Assembly (NCBI GenBank): GCA_950022655.1
Contig: OX465581.1
Span: forward strand, 107,119,125-107,183,124
Length of the DNA: 64,000 nt
Source: Alentia gelatinosa
Lineage: Eukaryota > Annelida > Polychaeta > Phyllodocida > Polynoidae
Direction: 5' to 3'
Program-made: the position numbers and the translations under genes
The notes under the pieces: model-generated
What the model was told of the DNA's origin: nothing
Database searches by the model: none
Seen by the model: only the letters and a program-made list of their open reading frames with translations
Shown: positions 1-10,620 of the stretch, one piece after another
Numbering within the stretch: the stretch's first letter is position 1
Layout: each line of letters starts with the position of its first letter

Positions 1-2040
1 CTTCAGTTTAGTCATCACTATGAAAGACACATCATAGCACTTCTAAAGGTCGGAATATTTAGGTTTTAATAATTTTGTCATTTGAGGCATTGTAACTCTT
101 GCAAATGAATAAGACAAATATAAATCTACCTTTCGGTCTATTTTTCTTTGTGATTTCTCGATCTGGATTTATGTATCTTATTATTACCCTTTCCATTCTA
201 GCAAGCTATGAGCCACGCGGCTATATTCTATTGAGTAAAGAACTAATTCTTCAAAGTGAGACTGTCAGAGGCTCACGTCGATGTCAAGCGTCCAAGATGG
301 CGACAATGAGCTGCGCCTAAACTCTGCGCTTGGCCTATATATTGACTGGTCGTCTATAACGCCACTCTGTAGGGGTGGGAACCCGACATTCCGCCTTGTC
401 ACCCCTGTCGGAACAGTGCTAGTTCTCCAGTGGCTGGAGACAGACAACTTCCGCCTCTCCGGGCGGCAGTCGAGGTACCCCTACAGCCTCCTCCTACCCG
501 TCACAACAATTCCACCGTCGCCGGCTTTAATCAATGCTTGTTGGCTGTAAAATGAATAGAATGGAAACTATTGGCGGGAATTAGCCCCGAGCCCGGCGCC
601 GCCGATTAGGCCGTGTCTGTGGCGGGTCAGGCAGGCGTTAGGCTCGGGTTAGGTCGGCTCAGGCTCGATCAGCCTCAACCACGGATGGCTGCACTTTGAA
701 TGGTGCCTGACAAGCGATGATGGCACCGGCAAGTGCGGGTGCCAAATGTGCCAAATGGAGACGGCCAGGGAGGCGGGTAATTGCGTTAAGGCGCCAAGCT
801 CAAACAAAAGCTGTAGCCGAGCTGTTTGGATAAAGACTGCCCGTAGGAGGACATTAGTAAGAGCAGCTCCCTCATCCAAACCACGTGACTGGGCGGGTTG
901 CATTGTCTGAGTAGGGCCACAATATGAGCGGTAATCACGTTTAACCTTTTCGCGGATGAGTGTTACATCTGGTGGGCAAACTTTCGTCAGAAATGAAAGC
1001 AAACTCCAATGAACCGATAATGGTATATCATAATGTAGAGTTTAGTATCTGCTTTACAGTTAGCAGTGCACACTATACCCGGGAATACTCAATTGTAAGC
1101 TCCTCCTCAAGTTTAATACTAAAGTAATCTCTCTATATCGAATATGCAGCAGTCAGGTAAAGGTTTTTCCCGATTTAAAGTTTTCTATTCGGTTAAACGT
1201 GGAGTTACGAATTGATTTAACTGCCAGTAATACCATTAAACTTTAAAGAGCAGATAGTTCCATTTGGCAAAAGGACTTGAGGCTGGGGAAGTTAATTGTG
1301 GTAGTAGGCTTTAGAGCACAGGGATAGAAGAGGCCTGCTTTAATTTGTGTCCCCTCCTCCTTTTTTCTGTTTTGGTAAGGTGAGCTGCTCAGTGAGAATT
1401 GGGCCTCGAGTGAGCTGCTCTCTGCCTAACCCGGCTCCCCTGAGGGCTCTCCCAGCAGACGGGCCTGATTCACCCTGGAGGAGAGGAAAATACGGTTAGA
1501 GATAACGCAGGCACACTTTGTCTAAATGGTTATGATTCACAAAATTAGGTTAGAGTAAATCTGGTTATAACGGGCCGGGCCAGGCCGGATTTGCCTATTG
1601 GTTTGTAATAGAATTTATCGCGCCCGCCGAAACGCGGGGTGAGCCAGGCTGCATACAATTACATCAGGTTGAGCGCGGCTTACTCAGGGGTCCCGGGGTC
1701 AATGATAATCACCCGGCCTCCCTACGGGCCACGGGCCGTGGGGGCTGCGAGCAGCTCCCCCCCACCGTTACCGGCCGTAGCTTGAGGACATGCCCTGAAA
1801 GGTCATCAGTACGGCCTGCAGATCTATGGGGCCGGTCCATCGGCCATATCTGTCAGTGTAGATGCATATGAGAGGGAATTTGTCGTCAGGGGGATTCTGG
1901 GTACACAGATTGCATAGCAGGGTTGTGTGTTTGGGGCATATGTTGGTGGATGTATAAAGATCTGCAGAGAGGAAGGATTTTTCCTTAGATGCTGTTTGTG
2001 GACATGCTGGGCCGATAAGTGATTCCAGTCCCGTGCCTCC
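1..2040. other. non-coding, mixed GC islets, four GAGCWGCTC sites
   Basis: No gene recognised. An AT-rich start gives way to GC-rich stretches near 350-500, 580-700 and 1560-1760. GAGC(A/T)GCTC occurs at 861, 1382, 1412 and 1749. A YY1-like AAGATGGCG lies at 294-302. Open frames here look like chance frames in GC-rich DNA. Confidence 0.6.
294..302 (+). promoter_or_regulatory. YY1-like motif AAGATGGCG
   Basis: CCAAGATGGCGACA matches the YY1 core (AANATGGCG). Such sites usually sit just downstream of transcription starts. No gene was recognised beside it, so function is unproven. Confidence 0.3.
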
Positions 2041-2640
2041 CCTCTTGCCAAAATGACCCGCCATCTGGGGTTTGGGTGCAGAGGGGGTGAGGCAGGCCTA
2101 TACCCTGCCATTAGCCTCCCTGGCGGAACTTTTTAAAATGGACACGGGCCCAATTTCCCCTGGTCCCTCAGCCACCAATGACGTCCTGCGCCGCGGCCGC
2201 CATCTGCAATTTGCCCCGTCCGAAGCCCGGACGTCGCCTGACCTCTGCCCCGCGAGATGGCGTGGCTGGTGCCAGACACCAATCACGTCTGACCCCTGCC
2301 GACCTCTCGCCATCAGGGGTCGCCACATTGGCTTCCGGCTTGCGTGGCATTATGGGATGGAGGGGCCGGCGATATTGTTGTCGGTGGCGGTCAGCGCCGG
2401 GCGCCGGGCATATGGGCGTCGGCCCGGGCAGCCATGGTTACGGCCGGGCGGCTGGCCGGGGACGACCCGACGCCCGGACGCCGCCATTGCGGGTCACGTG
2501 ACACAGAGTGCGTCATGTGACGTAGGCGGGCGTCCGGCCGTGGTGAGTCGGACGTGCAAGACAAAGGCGGTGGTTTAGGGGTGGGTGCGCTCCGCTGGCG
2601 GGTGGCGGGTCGTAAACACGAACGAGGGGCACGGTGATTA
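2040..2640. other. CpG-rich island
   Basis: Very GC-rich, with many CpG dinucleotides and short repeated GC words (GGGCGCCGGGC, GGCCGGGCGG). A CACGTGAC and a GTGACGTAGG (CRE-like) lie together near 2505-2530. Frames of over 150 codons cross it, but they are open because GC-rich DNA has few stops. I see no protein family and no splice-bounded exon. Confidence 0.6.
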
Positions 2641-3690
2641 GGGATCTGTGTGCAGAAGGCGCTAACACTAACACTAACTCTAACAGCCGTTCTCTCTAAA
2701 TCCGCAAGGCTGGACACTAAGTCCCCGCGGGCTGCATCTGAATTCATTCCGTGGTCGATAAACAAATATGTCCGAGAAGAAATGAAATGTAATATTTTAG
2801 TTCCAGAGCGGTTCGCTATTCAGGAAGTGTGGGCCGCGTGATTTAAGTTGGTAGAATTGTAGGGTTTGTTCATTATGTCATAAAATGAATACCCCAAAAT
2901 AACATCTTTTTAAACCACAACATCGCACAGACATGGAATAAATTCAGAATCAGATTGTTTTAAAACGCATCAAACTGTGTGTAATTTAGGTGGTCGTGTT
3001 CTGCGAGAACAATATGAGATCGTTTATTCTCGATACCTTCAAAGTACGTCGAATAACCATCACCATAGAATCTGGAAGTGGTTTGAAACTCTACCGTACT
3101 GCTATCTATAACGGATACTATATAACTCAAATATACACTGATACAAGTAGGCGTATCCTCCGCGTAGTTTACGCGTAGTAATATCTGAGCGTGATGTAGG
3201 ATATTGCGTAGAGTCAACTACAAGGAAGATTCATACACTAGTATCAGAAGCAGGTTAATATTGTATTTATCATTCACCATTGCAAATTTAAGTAATCAAT
3301 AGGTCTTGCTACGCACTACTTTGCACGCGAGGGACCTTTTTACCGTAATCTCCTAGAAGACTATCCTCAGTAGCGGTCTCTAGAACGTATACGTTTATGA
3401 TAACAGGTTCGTATTAGGTGGATAAAAGATCTATAGCAAAATAGACTCATCAGCATCATGAACATGAGCTCGATCTTGTACATTATATTCCTTGAGCAGT
3501 TTGGGGGCACTGGCGTATTTCCCATGCACCTCAGATTAAACATTTAAATCAATACCTCCGACTAAGTGTCTGAAAAGACCAAAGGCCAACACGAATCAAA
3601 CTCTGCCCTTTCCACTTCATGCAACTTAACTTCGGCAATTAAACAAGTCAACGATCCAGGTAACAATTAGGCGAGACTGCTTGGCTCTCT
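2640..3690. other. AT-rich spacer holding foldback element A
   Basis: AT-rich non-coding DNA with no recognisable exon. The only structured part is the foldback-like repeat near 3.1-3.3 kb. Confidence 0.5.
3095..3300. mobile_element. foldback/MITE-like element, copy A
   Basis: Sequence near 3135-3180 (GATACAAGTAGGCGTATCCTC, then CCGCGTAGTTTACGCG) pairs imperfectly with the reverse complement of 3205-3245 (GTCAACTACAAGGAAGATTC, then ACTAGTATC). The core around CTACGCGTAG, with TCTGAGCGTGATGTAGGATATT, recurs in copy C near 51.6 kb, and the right arm with the following TTGTATTTAT-ATTCACC recurs in copy B near 34.2 kb. There is no coding capacity, so this looks like a non-autonomous element. Ends are approximate. 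Confidence 0.5.
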
Positions 3691-3912
3691 CTTCACCATG
3701 GTCGGCGTTTCCCAGCCGACCGTCCAGTCGGCGATTTGGGGGTTGAGGGAGGTGGGAGGGGGCATCCCCCAGCTTTCGCTTATTACCGGCCTGCCGTCAC
3801 CACGTAACCGTTGCCCAGGTAACAGACAACTGAGGGCTGATCCATCACAGGCCGGGCACCAGCGAACGCCACGGCAAACTCCGATCCCAACCACTAACAA
3901 GTTACGAAAGCC

Positions 3913-3942
3913 CACGTGATCGGTCACGTGGACGGTCATGTG
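3913..3942. promoter_or_regulatory. three E-boxes in 12-bp phase
   Basis: CACGTG at 3913, CACGTG at 3925 and CATGTG at 3937. The bases between are similar (ATCGGT, GACGGT), so this is also a threefold 12-bp tandem repeat. CACGTG is the classic site of bHLH-zip factors (MITF/TFE, MYC/MAX, USF). Confidence 0.55.
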
Positions 3943-3971
3943 ATGGATCTGAGGCTTGCGAGCCGGAATGG

Positions 3972-3984
3972 CGCCATCTGGTGG
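3972..3984 (-). promoter_or_regulatory. CTCF-like site (full consensus match)
   Basis: On the minus strand this reads CCACCAGATGGCG, matching CCASYAGRKGGCR at all 13 positions. It abuts a second CTCF-like site in the opposite direction. Confidence 0.55.
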
Positions 3985-3997
3985 TCACTAGGTGGCA
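3985..3997 (+). promoter_or_regulatory. CTCF-like site, divergent partner
   Basis: TCACTAGGTGGCA matches the CTCF core at 12 of 13 positions. It starts at the base after the minus-strand site, giving back-to-back divergent motifs. Confidence 0.45.
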
Positions 3998-6239
3998 GCA
4001 ATGGTTAACAGGGGGAGGCTGGACTGAACGGCAGGGGTTAAAGCGCCCTCCATTTTCGGAGCGGCTGAAAGGGTTGATATAGCATCCATTTATGTTGAAT
4101 GCTGCCAGATGTATATGTACTACAGACAATCAGTGCCTACTATACGAGGCAATTAGATGAAGATGACATGTACACGTTACATACCTGTGTGTTTGGAAGG
4201 CACATATGGTTTACCAAAGTATTGGTCTACAGTGGCCTACCTGAGTAAATCTGTGTTTATGAAATGAATGATGCATACCATCTATACAGTTGACTCAACA
4301 TTTCTGGTTTAGCATATCTGTTTCCTCTTTTGAAGATGACACTATATAACAGTGTAAGTCTATGTTGCTGATTTTAAGAACGTAGAGCTTCTTCCTAATT
4401 GCGAAGATTGAAATCAAGGTATATCTCCATTGATCTTCAAAACAGAATTTCAAACTGAATCAAAATGACTCAAGAGAAATATTTGTACATTAACGCCTAA
4501 CGAACAAGGTATTTATGAGCGTGTACATTATTATTGTGGCCTGATCTGCATTGAAATAATCAAGAAACCGTGGGGTATGCTGATGGGCTGTATGGACTTG
4601 TTTAGCCCCGGGGCTCTCACACACATTCCCACACTAATAGCTTCGTGCTTGGCTGTACCACCCCTAATTCATTGGCCTAAATGATCCGCCGAGCTCCTCA
4701 TATTGTCGTATGGAATCACGTTCTCCTCTATAGCCCCAGCAATTGCTCGTCTTTGCAGGGGAAACAAGGCAATCCACGGTCACAAAGACAGTAATAATGA
4801 CTAATTTTCCTTTATCAATCACTTGTTGGTAATGCAATAAGGGCGTGCGGCGTGCCCGTGGGGTGTGTGCGCCGCCCATGTGTCCGGCGCACGCCGCAGG
4901 TGCTGTCGGAACCCCCAACTACCAGAACAGTCCCTGCCACCACCCGCCCCATCACCCCCATTCGAGCACCCTCCGTTCTCATCAGCTGCTCTACAAGCAA
5001 AGCCATCCGGCCTTCCGGCGAGTTTTTTCCCCTGCAATGTACTTTTTATCATTTCAGAGCAATTACAGTTGGGCCGCAAGTCCTTTTTTAGGATGGAGAT
5101 AGCTGGAAGGGTGGAGGGATAGAATTAAATCTTTTTCGTGGCGAATATCACCAAGCAAGGTATGCGTATGGATATGTACGATACATGTATATATATCATA
5201 ATATGGACCAATCTTTATAGAAGAATGTATAGACAATATATGTATCAAGAGTTGATGGCTCTGGATGGAATTTCACAGAGTAGTACAGGCAAATGGTGGT
5301 TCGCTTCAGGCTATGTTGATAATCAAGAGGCAAAGTCAAAATACAGATTGGTAATACCCTTTATCTACTTTTGCAAACGAACAAGATTCCTCCCAGCAGA
5401 ATAAAGTCGCTTGGGTGTCATTTTCAGTGTCTGGAAAATGTCCTAGAAGGAATTTTTGTTGATTGTTATGATTGGTTTTACTATTTATCTTTTTTATAGT
5501 TCTATTGAGCTATTTCTATCCTAGGTATATTGAAGGATGGCAAATGAGATAGGACAGGCAGTATTTTATGATTTGGAAATATTGCAGTTTTTAGATTGAC
5601 TAGTATATTTGTGGTCAAAGACAACAAATACTGAAAACAAACAATTGCAATATACAAAACTTCTCTCACATGACAGAAAAGATATGTTCAATAATTGCAG
5701 CAGTACCTACGCATGAATTGGGTGGTCAAAGTGGAGTAGTATATGCACGTGTCAGATTTACACAGGTTTCATCGATACCATTCTCCTTTTAAGTTGGCTT
5801 AGTTTTCTAGTTTGACGAATTACCTATATTTGTGGTGTATCACGACATCAAGTAGAAATATGTACCCAAAGGGCAACATGCATAAGATTGCCTTGTGTAA
5901 CTGTAGTTCTCATACCACGACCGGGCTACAGATTCACAGAAAGTTAGACCGGGATGTTCAAAAAGGTCGAGTCCAGGGTCTGATTATCGGCCACAAGTTC
6001 CAATCAATATCGATGATTGATCTTTGCCTTGAGTTCCTTCCTCCCCTTCCACGCCCCCAGTTACCTCCACTTACCCCCAACCCTCCCACCACCAGCCTGC
6101 CCTACTCTGGTCACCTTCATTCGGGGGTTCTACCCTCCAGTAGGGTCGGTGGGGCCTGTAACTGGTGCTATGAGTGTGGGAACGCCAGTAACCCTCCTCC
6201 AGCGCCCCTGGTGACGAGGAGGACGCAGGAGAAGCATGT

Positions 6240-6252
6240 CTCCCTCTGGTGG
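6240..6252 (-). promoter_or_regulatory. CTCF-like site (one mismatch)
   Basis: The minus strand reads CCACCAGAGGGAG, 12 of 13 positions of the core. A few such one-mismatch hits are expected by chance in 64 kb. Confidence 0.3.
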
Positions 6253-6499
6253 CCGGGTGAAGTGACAGGGATTACCGAGGGGGGCTCGCAGAGGGCGATG
6301 TGTGTTATATTAGTCACACGCCTCCTTAACACGTGGCCAGAAAGGCCGTTTTCATGTCAGCATTTTACTCCTTGTCCTAGATTTCCATTCAGAAATACTC
6401 AGTATATGTTATAATCAAATCCAAAGGTAAAAAAAATTCAAAATAACAGACACAGTCAATTTGATGGTATGGTGGTATTATTGAAAACAAGTGGTACAA

Positions 6500-6600
6500 T
6501 TTGAGGTTTATACGATGCATCATTTCTATTCACGACGTTTCGCTGATGTTTAATCAGCTTCTTCAGGTGATATGTTGTAATGGTTTACAGGAGTGAATGC
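6500..6600 (-). mobile_element. Penelope-like element fragment (possible)
   Basis: The minus strand carries CTGAAGAAGCTGAT, TAAAC, ATCAGC, GAAACGTCGTGAAT. A perfect 6-bp stem (GCTGAT/ATCAGC) is flanked by CTGAAGA and GAAAC. Related CTGAAGA...CGAAACGTC words are common in Penelope-like retroelements, which often carry hammerhead ribozyme motifs. No reverse transcriptase was seen beside it, so this is at best a fragment. Confidence 0.35.
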
Positions 6601-7276
6601 CCATTTAAAGTGTACTATTATACCACAATCGACTCCGGTTCCCCACGTCAATTCCCTAATTTCTCACACGATTTAAACCTTGGTCGCTAAGTTTCTCAGT
6701 ACGGTACACACACCATTATAATGTTGCTTGTATTGTATTAGACCCGTGAATCTGTATAGGGTGCAGAAATGTACTTGTAGCGATCAAATAAATGTACCCA
6801 AACTGTTTTTAGTAATGATGTGCAAATACAGTTTGTGAGTGTTACAATGTAATGCTTCAAAATCCAGAACATCAAATATATAAAGACATTGGTAATAATG
6901 AATTAGGATAGTGATGTCGTTCACACTTTCATCAAGACATTAGAAACCATTCAAAACTATGATGATGATTTCTGATTTGTCTTAATCAATGATAGTCGTT
7001 ACTGAAATTTGGTTCTACAGAAGAAATATAAAAATATTATTTTGGTAGTGGAAACTTGTTAGTAGTATATGAAGTTGCATATCCTTTGCGGGTTGATAAT
7101 ATAGGGGAAACCTACCATTGACTAATGGGCTAACTTTGGTGACATGATCTCCCATTGGATATTTTCCTAATTTCAATTTTTTCTGGGATCTTTTATTTGA
7201 TTCAATGATATTACATTGGTCTTCCATACAAATGTTAGATCGGAACTGGCAGCATAAATAACTCATGGGTGTTGGA

Positions 7277-7330
7277 TACGAGTTCCCAATTCTAAGTCTA
7301 TGGAGAAAAAATACCAGGGGTGAGTTAAAC
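7277..7330 (+). repeat. composite dispersed repeat, partial third copy
   Basis: GAGTTCCCAATTCTAAGTCTATGG followed by ATACCAGGGGTGAGTTAA (broken here) matches the right end of the repeats at 30.5 and 32.0 kb, with several substitutions. The left part is missing. Confidence 0.6.
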
Positions 7331-7589
7331 AGTAATACTCCAAGCCACACTCGTGTAAAGATATCGATTGTATTCATACGTGAATCATGATCATCTCAAC
7401 TCAATATTTACATCAATAACACTGAACTATGGAAAAATGCTGGAAATGTTTTTTTAATGGACACTCGAGTTGTGGCATTTTAACCATGTTTCAATGGGTG
7501 AGAGTATATTATATTTATTCGGTTATTCTCGCGGCCGTTGCCTCCAAATGTTCCCATATTGCTTTTATTATGTATTCACACCGTCAGAT

Positions 7590-8620
7590 TTGGGGCCGCC
7601 CCTGGGTCAACCCCGGGGTCAGGCGGTGACCGGGCGGCCGACCCCTGCGGCCAGGGTGAGGCCACGCGGGCCCCCGATGGCCGGGCGGGCCCAGAGCGGG
7701 TCGGGGCCGGGCGGGTCCCCGGGGGCTGGGCCCGGCTCACCACGCCGCTACATCATGCCAATCGGCCAGCCCGGGGGCCAGCTGCCCGGCTAAAGGCCAC
7801 CGGTCGTCAGCCGGAGATGGGGTCACAGCTTCCTGACCCCGGCCGCTTTGACCGCGCCCGTCGGCGGAACCGGGTCTTTCTTGGCGCGCCACGCAAGTGA
7901 TTTATATGAACTTCTCCTGTTGGTTAGGGCGAGGGGTGGGAACAGGGAAAAGGGGACGGGGGCACTCACAGGCCCTCCAGGCACTGTGAGTGGGGGTAGT
8001 GCAGTGAACAGCGGATGCCAAGCGCTAGATTATATCCACCTCCCTTTGTCCTCACCCGCCTGATCCGTGGCCCCAAAACAAAAACCAGTGAGCCTACGAG
8101 GGCCCAGCGCGCCGTTGGGGGCAGGCAGGGCGGTCAATCCGTAATTAATGGGTCAATTACGAGTGTCAATTTGTGCGATAGGCGCGCAGTGAGCAGCTCG
8201 CCCCGGCTTGTTTGACCTCCCGCCCGGCGAGCAGATCAGGGAGCAGCTCGTGGTGATATCATGAAGTGGCGGCGCCCACCCGCGCCCAATAAAGCCTCAT
8301 CGCTGTCCAAACACCCTAAGCACGTGCTGAAGGTGAAGCCTAGAGCCGGCCTAGCCTCCAGGTCATGGGGCAGGCCGACATAGGCCGACCCCAGCCCTGT
8401 ATTGGTTGATCCTCCAGTGCTGGCCCCTGTGACCGTGTGGGGATGGGGGTGACATTGGTCATGAATGATGACCGGTCGTTCGCTCGCCGACAGCGTCCAC
8501 AAAAACCACATCAACATTCGTCAGAGCTGGGCTCATAAGCAGGAGCTACCCACAGCAGCACGAGGAATCGGCCGGCTCAGGTCAGCACTCACATCCTCCA
8601 CCCACAGCCAGCCTGATCAA
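7590..8620. other. GC/CpG island with two GAGCWGCTC sites
   Basis: Very GC-rich from 7590 to about 7900, then moderately rich. GAGCAGCTC occurs at 8191 and 8241, and a near match (GAGCAGATC) at 8229. Open frames are GC-driven and show no protein family. Confidence 0.6.
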
Positions 8621-8922
8621 AGACTAACACCAGAAATCACTCCTTAATGTGGGACAAATACTACAGGTGTTTGTCCCAAAGGTCTTTTGGCAACAAACAC
8701 TTAAGATTGGTTGTCTTTGGAACCCAGTAAGCGCCTTACAACCCAATTGCCCTGAAGACAAGAAGTACTCACTTGTTCAATGTTTAGATAGTGTACAACA
8801 TACATGTGTAACAAGTACGAAGGTCTTAACAATAGCATATTATTATTGGCCCTGGAGCTTACCGAAATCAAGAATTATAAGCAAGATAATCAAGATTAAA
8901 CAAAGACACCACTAGTGCTTAT

Positions 8923-8966
8923 CGGAGCGGTCAGCGCTGACCACAACAAACACCGGGGCTCGGCGT
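8923..8966 (+). repeat. left arm of 44-bp inverted repeat
   Basis: Matches the reverse complement of 9835-9878 at 43 of 44 positions. It contains the 14-bp palindrome GGTCAGCGCTGACC. The flanks diverge at once on the outer side and within a few bases on the inner side. Confidence 0.9.
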
Positions 8967-9399
8967 GATAGTGAGAGTGGAAAAGGTTTGGCCATAAATA
9001 TATCATGTTACGATGAGCTTCACACTCCAGCAATGTCCCCCATCAACACTAATATAAATACAACATAGTTATAGTTAATTACAACCATAATTTGATCTAT
9101 AACAGAACAGGAGATAATAACTGTCATGAATTACCTAAAAGATGGTACCGCTCAATGTATGTGTTCAAATGGAATTAATCCTACCTCCTCGAAAACACCA
9201 AACAATGTTTAATATCTTAACCACACATCGAAAATCTTACACTTAAGGGAATATTCTATTTGACGACAAAACAGATCTAGCTAGGTATCTATAGAGCGTT
9301 GCTACTTCCTTATATCACCAAAAAAGTTGACTCTGGCAAGGAGGTAAATCATTTTCAAAGAGGAAGGTCATTTTAAAAGTTCGCGCTTGTAGTGCGAGT

Positions 9400-10620
9400 T
9401 AGTATGGGGTGCGGTCCTCCCTGCCTTGGCCTCTTGGTACTGATAGTATGGCTTATAGCGCCCGATGTGTACCCTTCCAATCAGTGGCTACCGACCCCTG
9501 CCCCTGTAGGGCCGTGCCAGCGGCACCGGGGACCTCCTGGGCTCTATTAGATATCACCCCCTGGCCCGGGACCATAGATCAGATGACCGGCCGTGTTGAC
9601 CAGGGCTGCTGGAGCCGTGGCCTTTGGTCAGTGGTCACTGTTAGCATTGACCGCCCGTGGGCACATTACCCTAGCGATGACTTTTATGTGTGTCCCCAGC
9701 GACCCGGGCGCCGACCCTGGAGGAGGTGGGCCGACGACACCTCATTGTCCTACGGGTGTGTGGCGCCCGACACCTGAGCAGGGCGCCGACACGCCCCGAC
9801 AACCCTCCAGTGGTCGGCGGGGCCTTCACCGCCGACGCCGCGCCCCGGTGTTTGTTGTGGTCAGCGCTGACCGCTCCGCTTAGTGCAAACGGATCTTCGC
9901 CGGGGGACGCGGGCCCACAAAGCGGCCGACCCATAAAACACCGACCGATCCCCGGGCAGGGCGCACGAAAATCACCAACCATCACCGCCCCGTCCTCCTA
10001 CGGGGGCCATTTTTACAGGCCCAGTCTTGGGGAGATAATCAATGAACTCATTTTCCCAGGTATCGGTATGAATCACGTTCTCCCCCAACCCCTCCCACAC
10101 ACCCATCCACCTTCCATTGCAGTTCACCCCTTTCTGCCGCTCGCGGTGTGAACAAACAAAAGCCAGCCGCCGTTTTCTACCCGTACATCTTCACCGTCCA
10201 CCGGGCACGGAGCCCCGCCGCCCGGCCCCGAACCCCGGGCGGGCAGCGGCGGGTAATGGGCAGACGGGCAGGTGGGAGGGAGGGTGGGGGAGGCAGGCGG
10301 TGGTGAGTTGACTGAGCGTAATAGGAATTCCTCCCATTCTCCGACCTTTGGTGAAGCCACCCATCAGAGGGACAAACAGACGCACCTGAGGATGCGCGCC
10401 CCTATAACTGTCCCTGATCGGGCAAGACTGATGCCTCTTTGTGTGCTGACCGCCGCCCGCCCACGTCACCCGATAGCCACAACCCCCTCACCACCACCCC
10501 CACTCCGTCTCCATGAGGAATTGTTTGCTGACCGCCATCTCCCCTTTCCTCCAGTAAAACCAGGGCCATGGAGGCGGGAGGTGGGGGGGGGGGGTAGGCA
10601 TGGATAGGTAGGGCATTGCC
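9400..10620. other. GC island
   Basis: Extended GC-rich stretch with many TGACC/GGTCA words (for example GTCAGTGGTCAC near 9630). No GAGCWGCTC copy and no recognisable exon. A G-run lies near 10568-10585. Confidence 0.55.
9835..9878 (-). repeat. right arm of 44-bp inverted repeat
   Basis: Reverse-complement partner of 8923-8966, with a single difference. The enclosed 868 bases go from AT-rich to GC-rich and show no transposase or other recognisable gene. Confidence 0.9.

Larger units (their letters stand above)
3690..4120. other. GC island with E-box triplet and CTCF-like pair
   Basis: GC-rich block between AT-rich spacers. It holds three E-boxes at 12-bp spacing (3913-3942) and two abutting divergent CTCF-like sites (3972-3997). 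No coding exon recognised. The tight clustering suggests a regulatory or insulator element. Confidence 0.55.
4120..7590. other. mostly AT-rich spacer, no gene seen
   Basis: AT-rich, with two small GC-rich patches (about 4840-5000 and 6030-6340). The longest frame crosses the pyrimidine-rich patch at 6.0-6.3 kb and shows no domain. It holds a Penelope/hammerhead-like motif near 6.55 kb and a partial composite-repeat copy near 7.3 kb. Confidence 0.5.

Noticed and set aside
2072..2578. 168-codon plus-strand frame
   Set aside because: GC-driven open frame in a CpG island, with several overlapping frames on both strands and no family resemblance.
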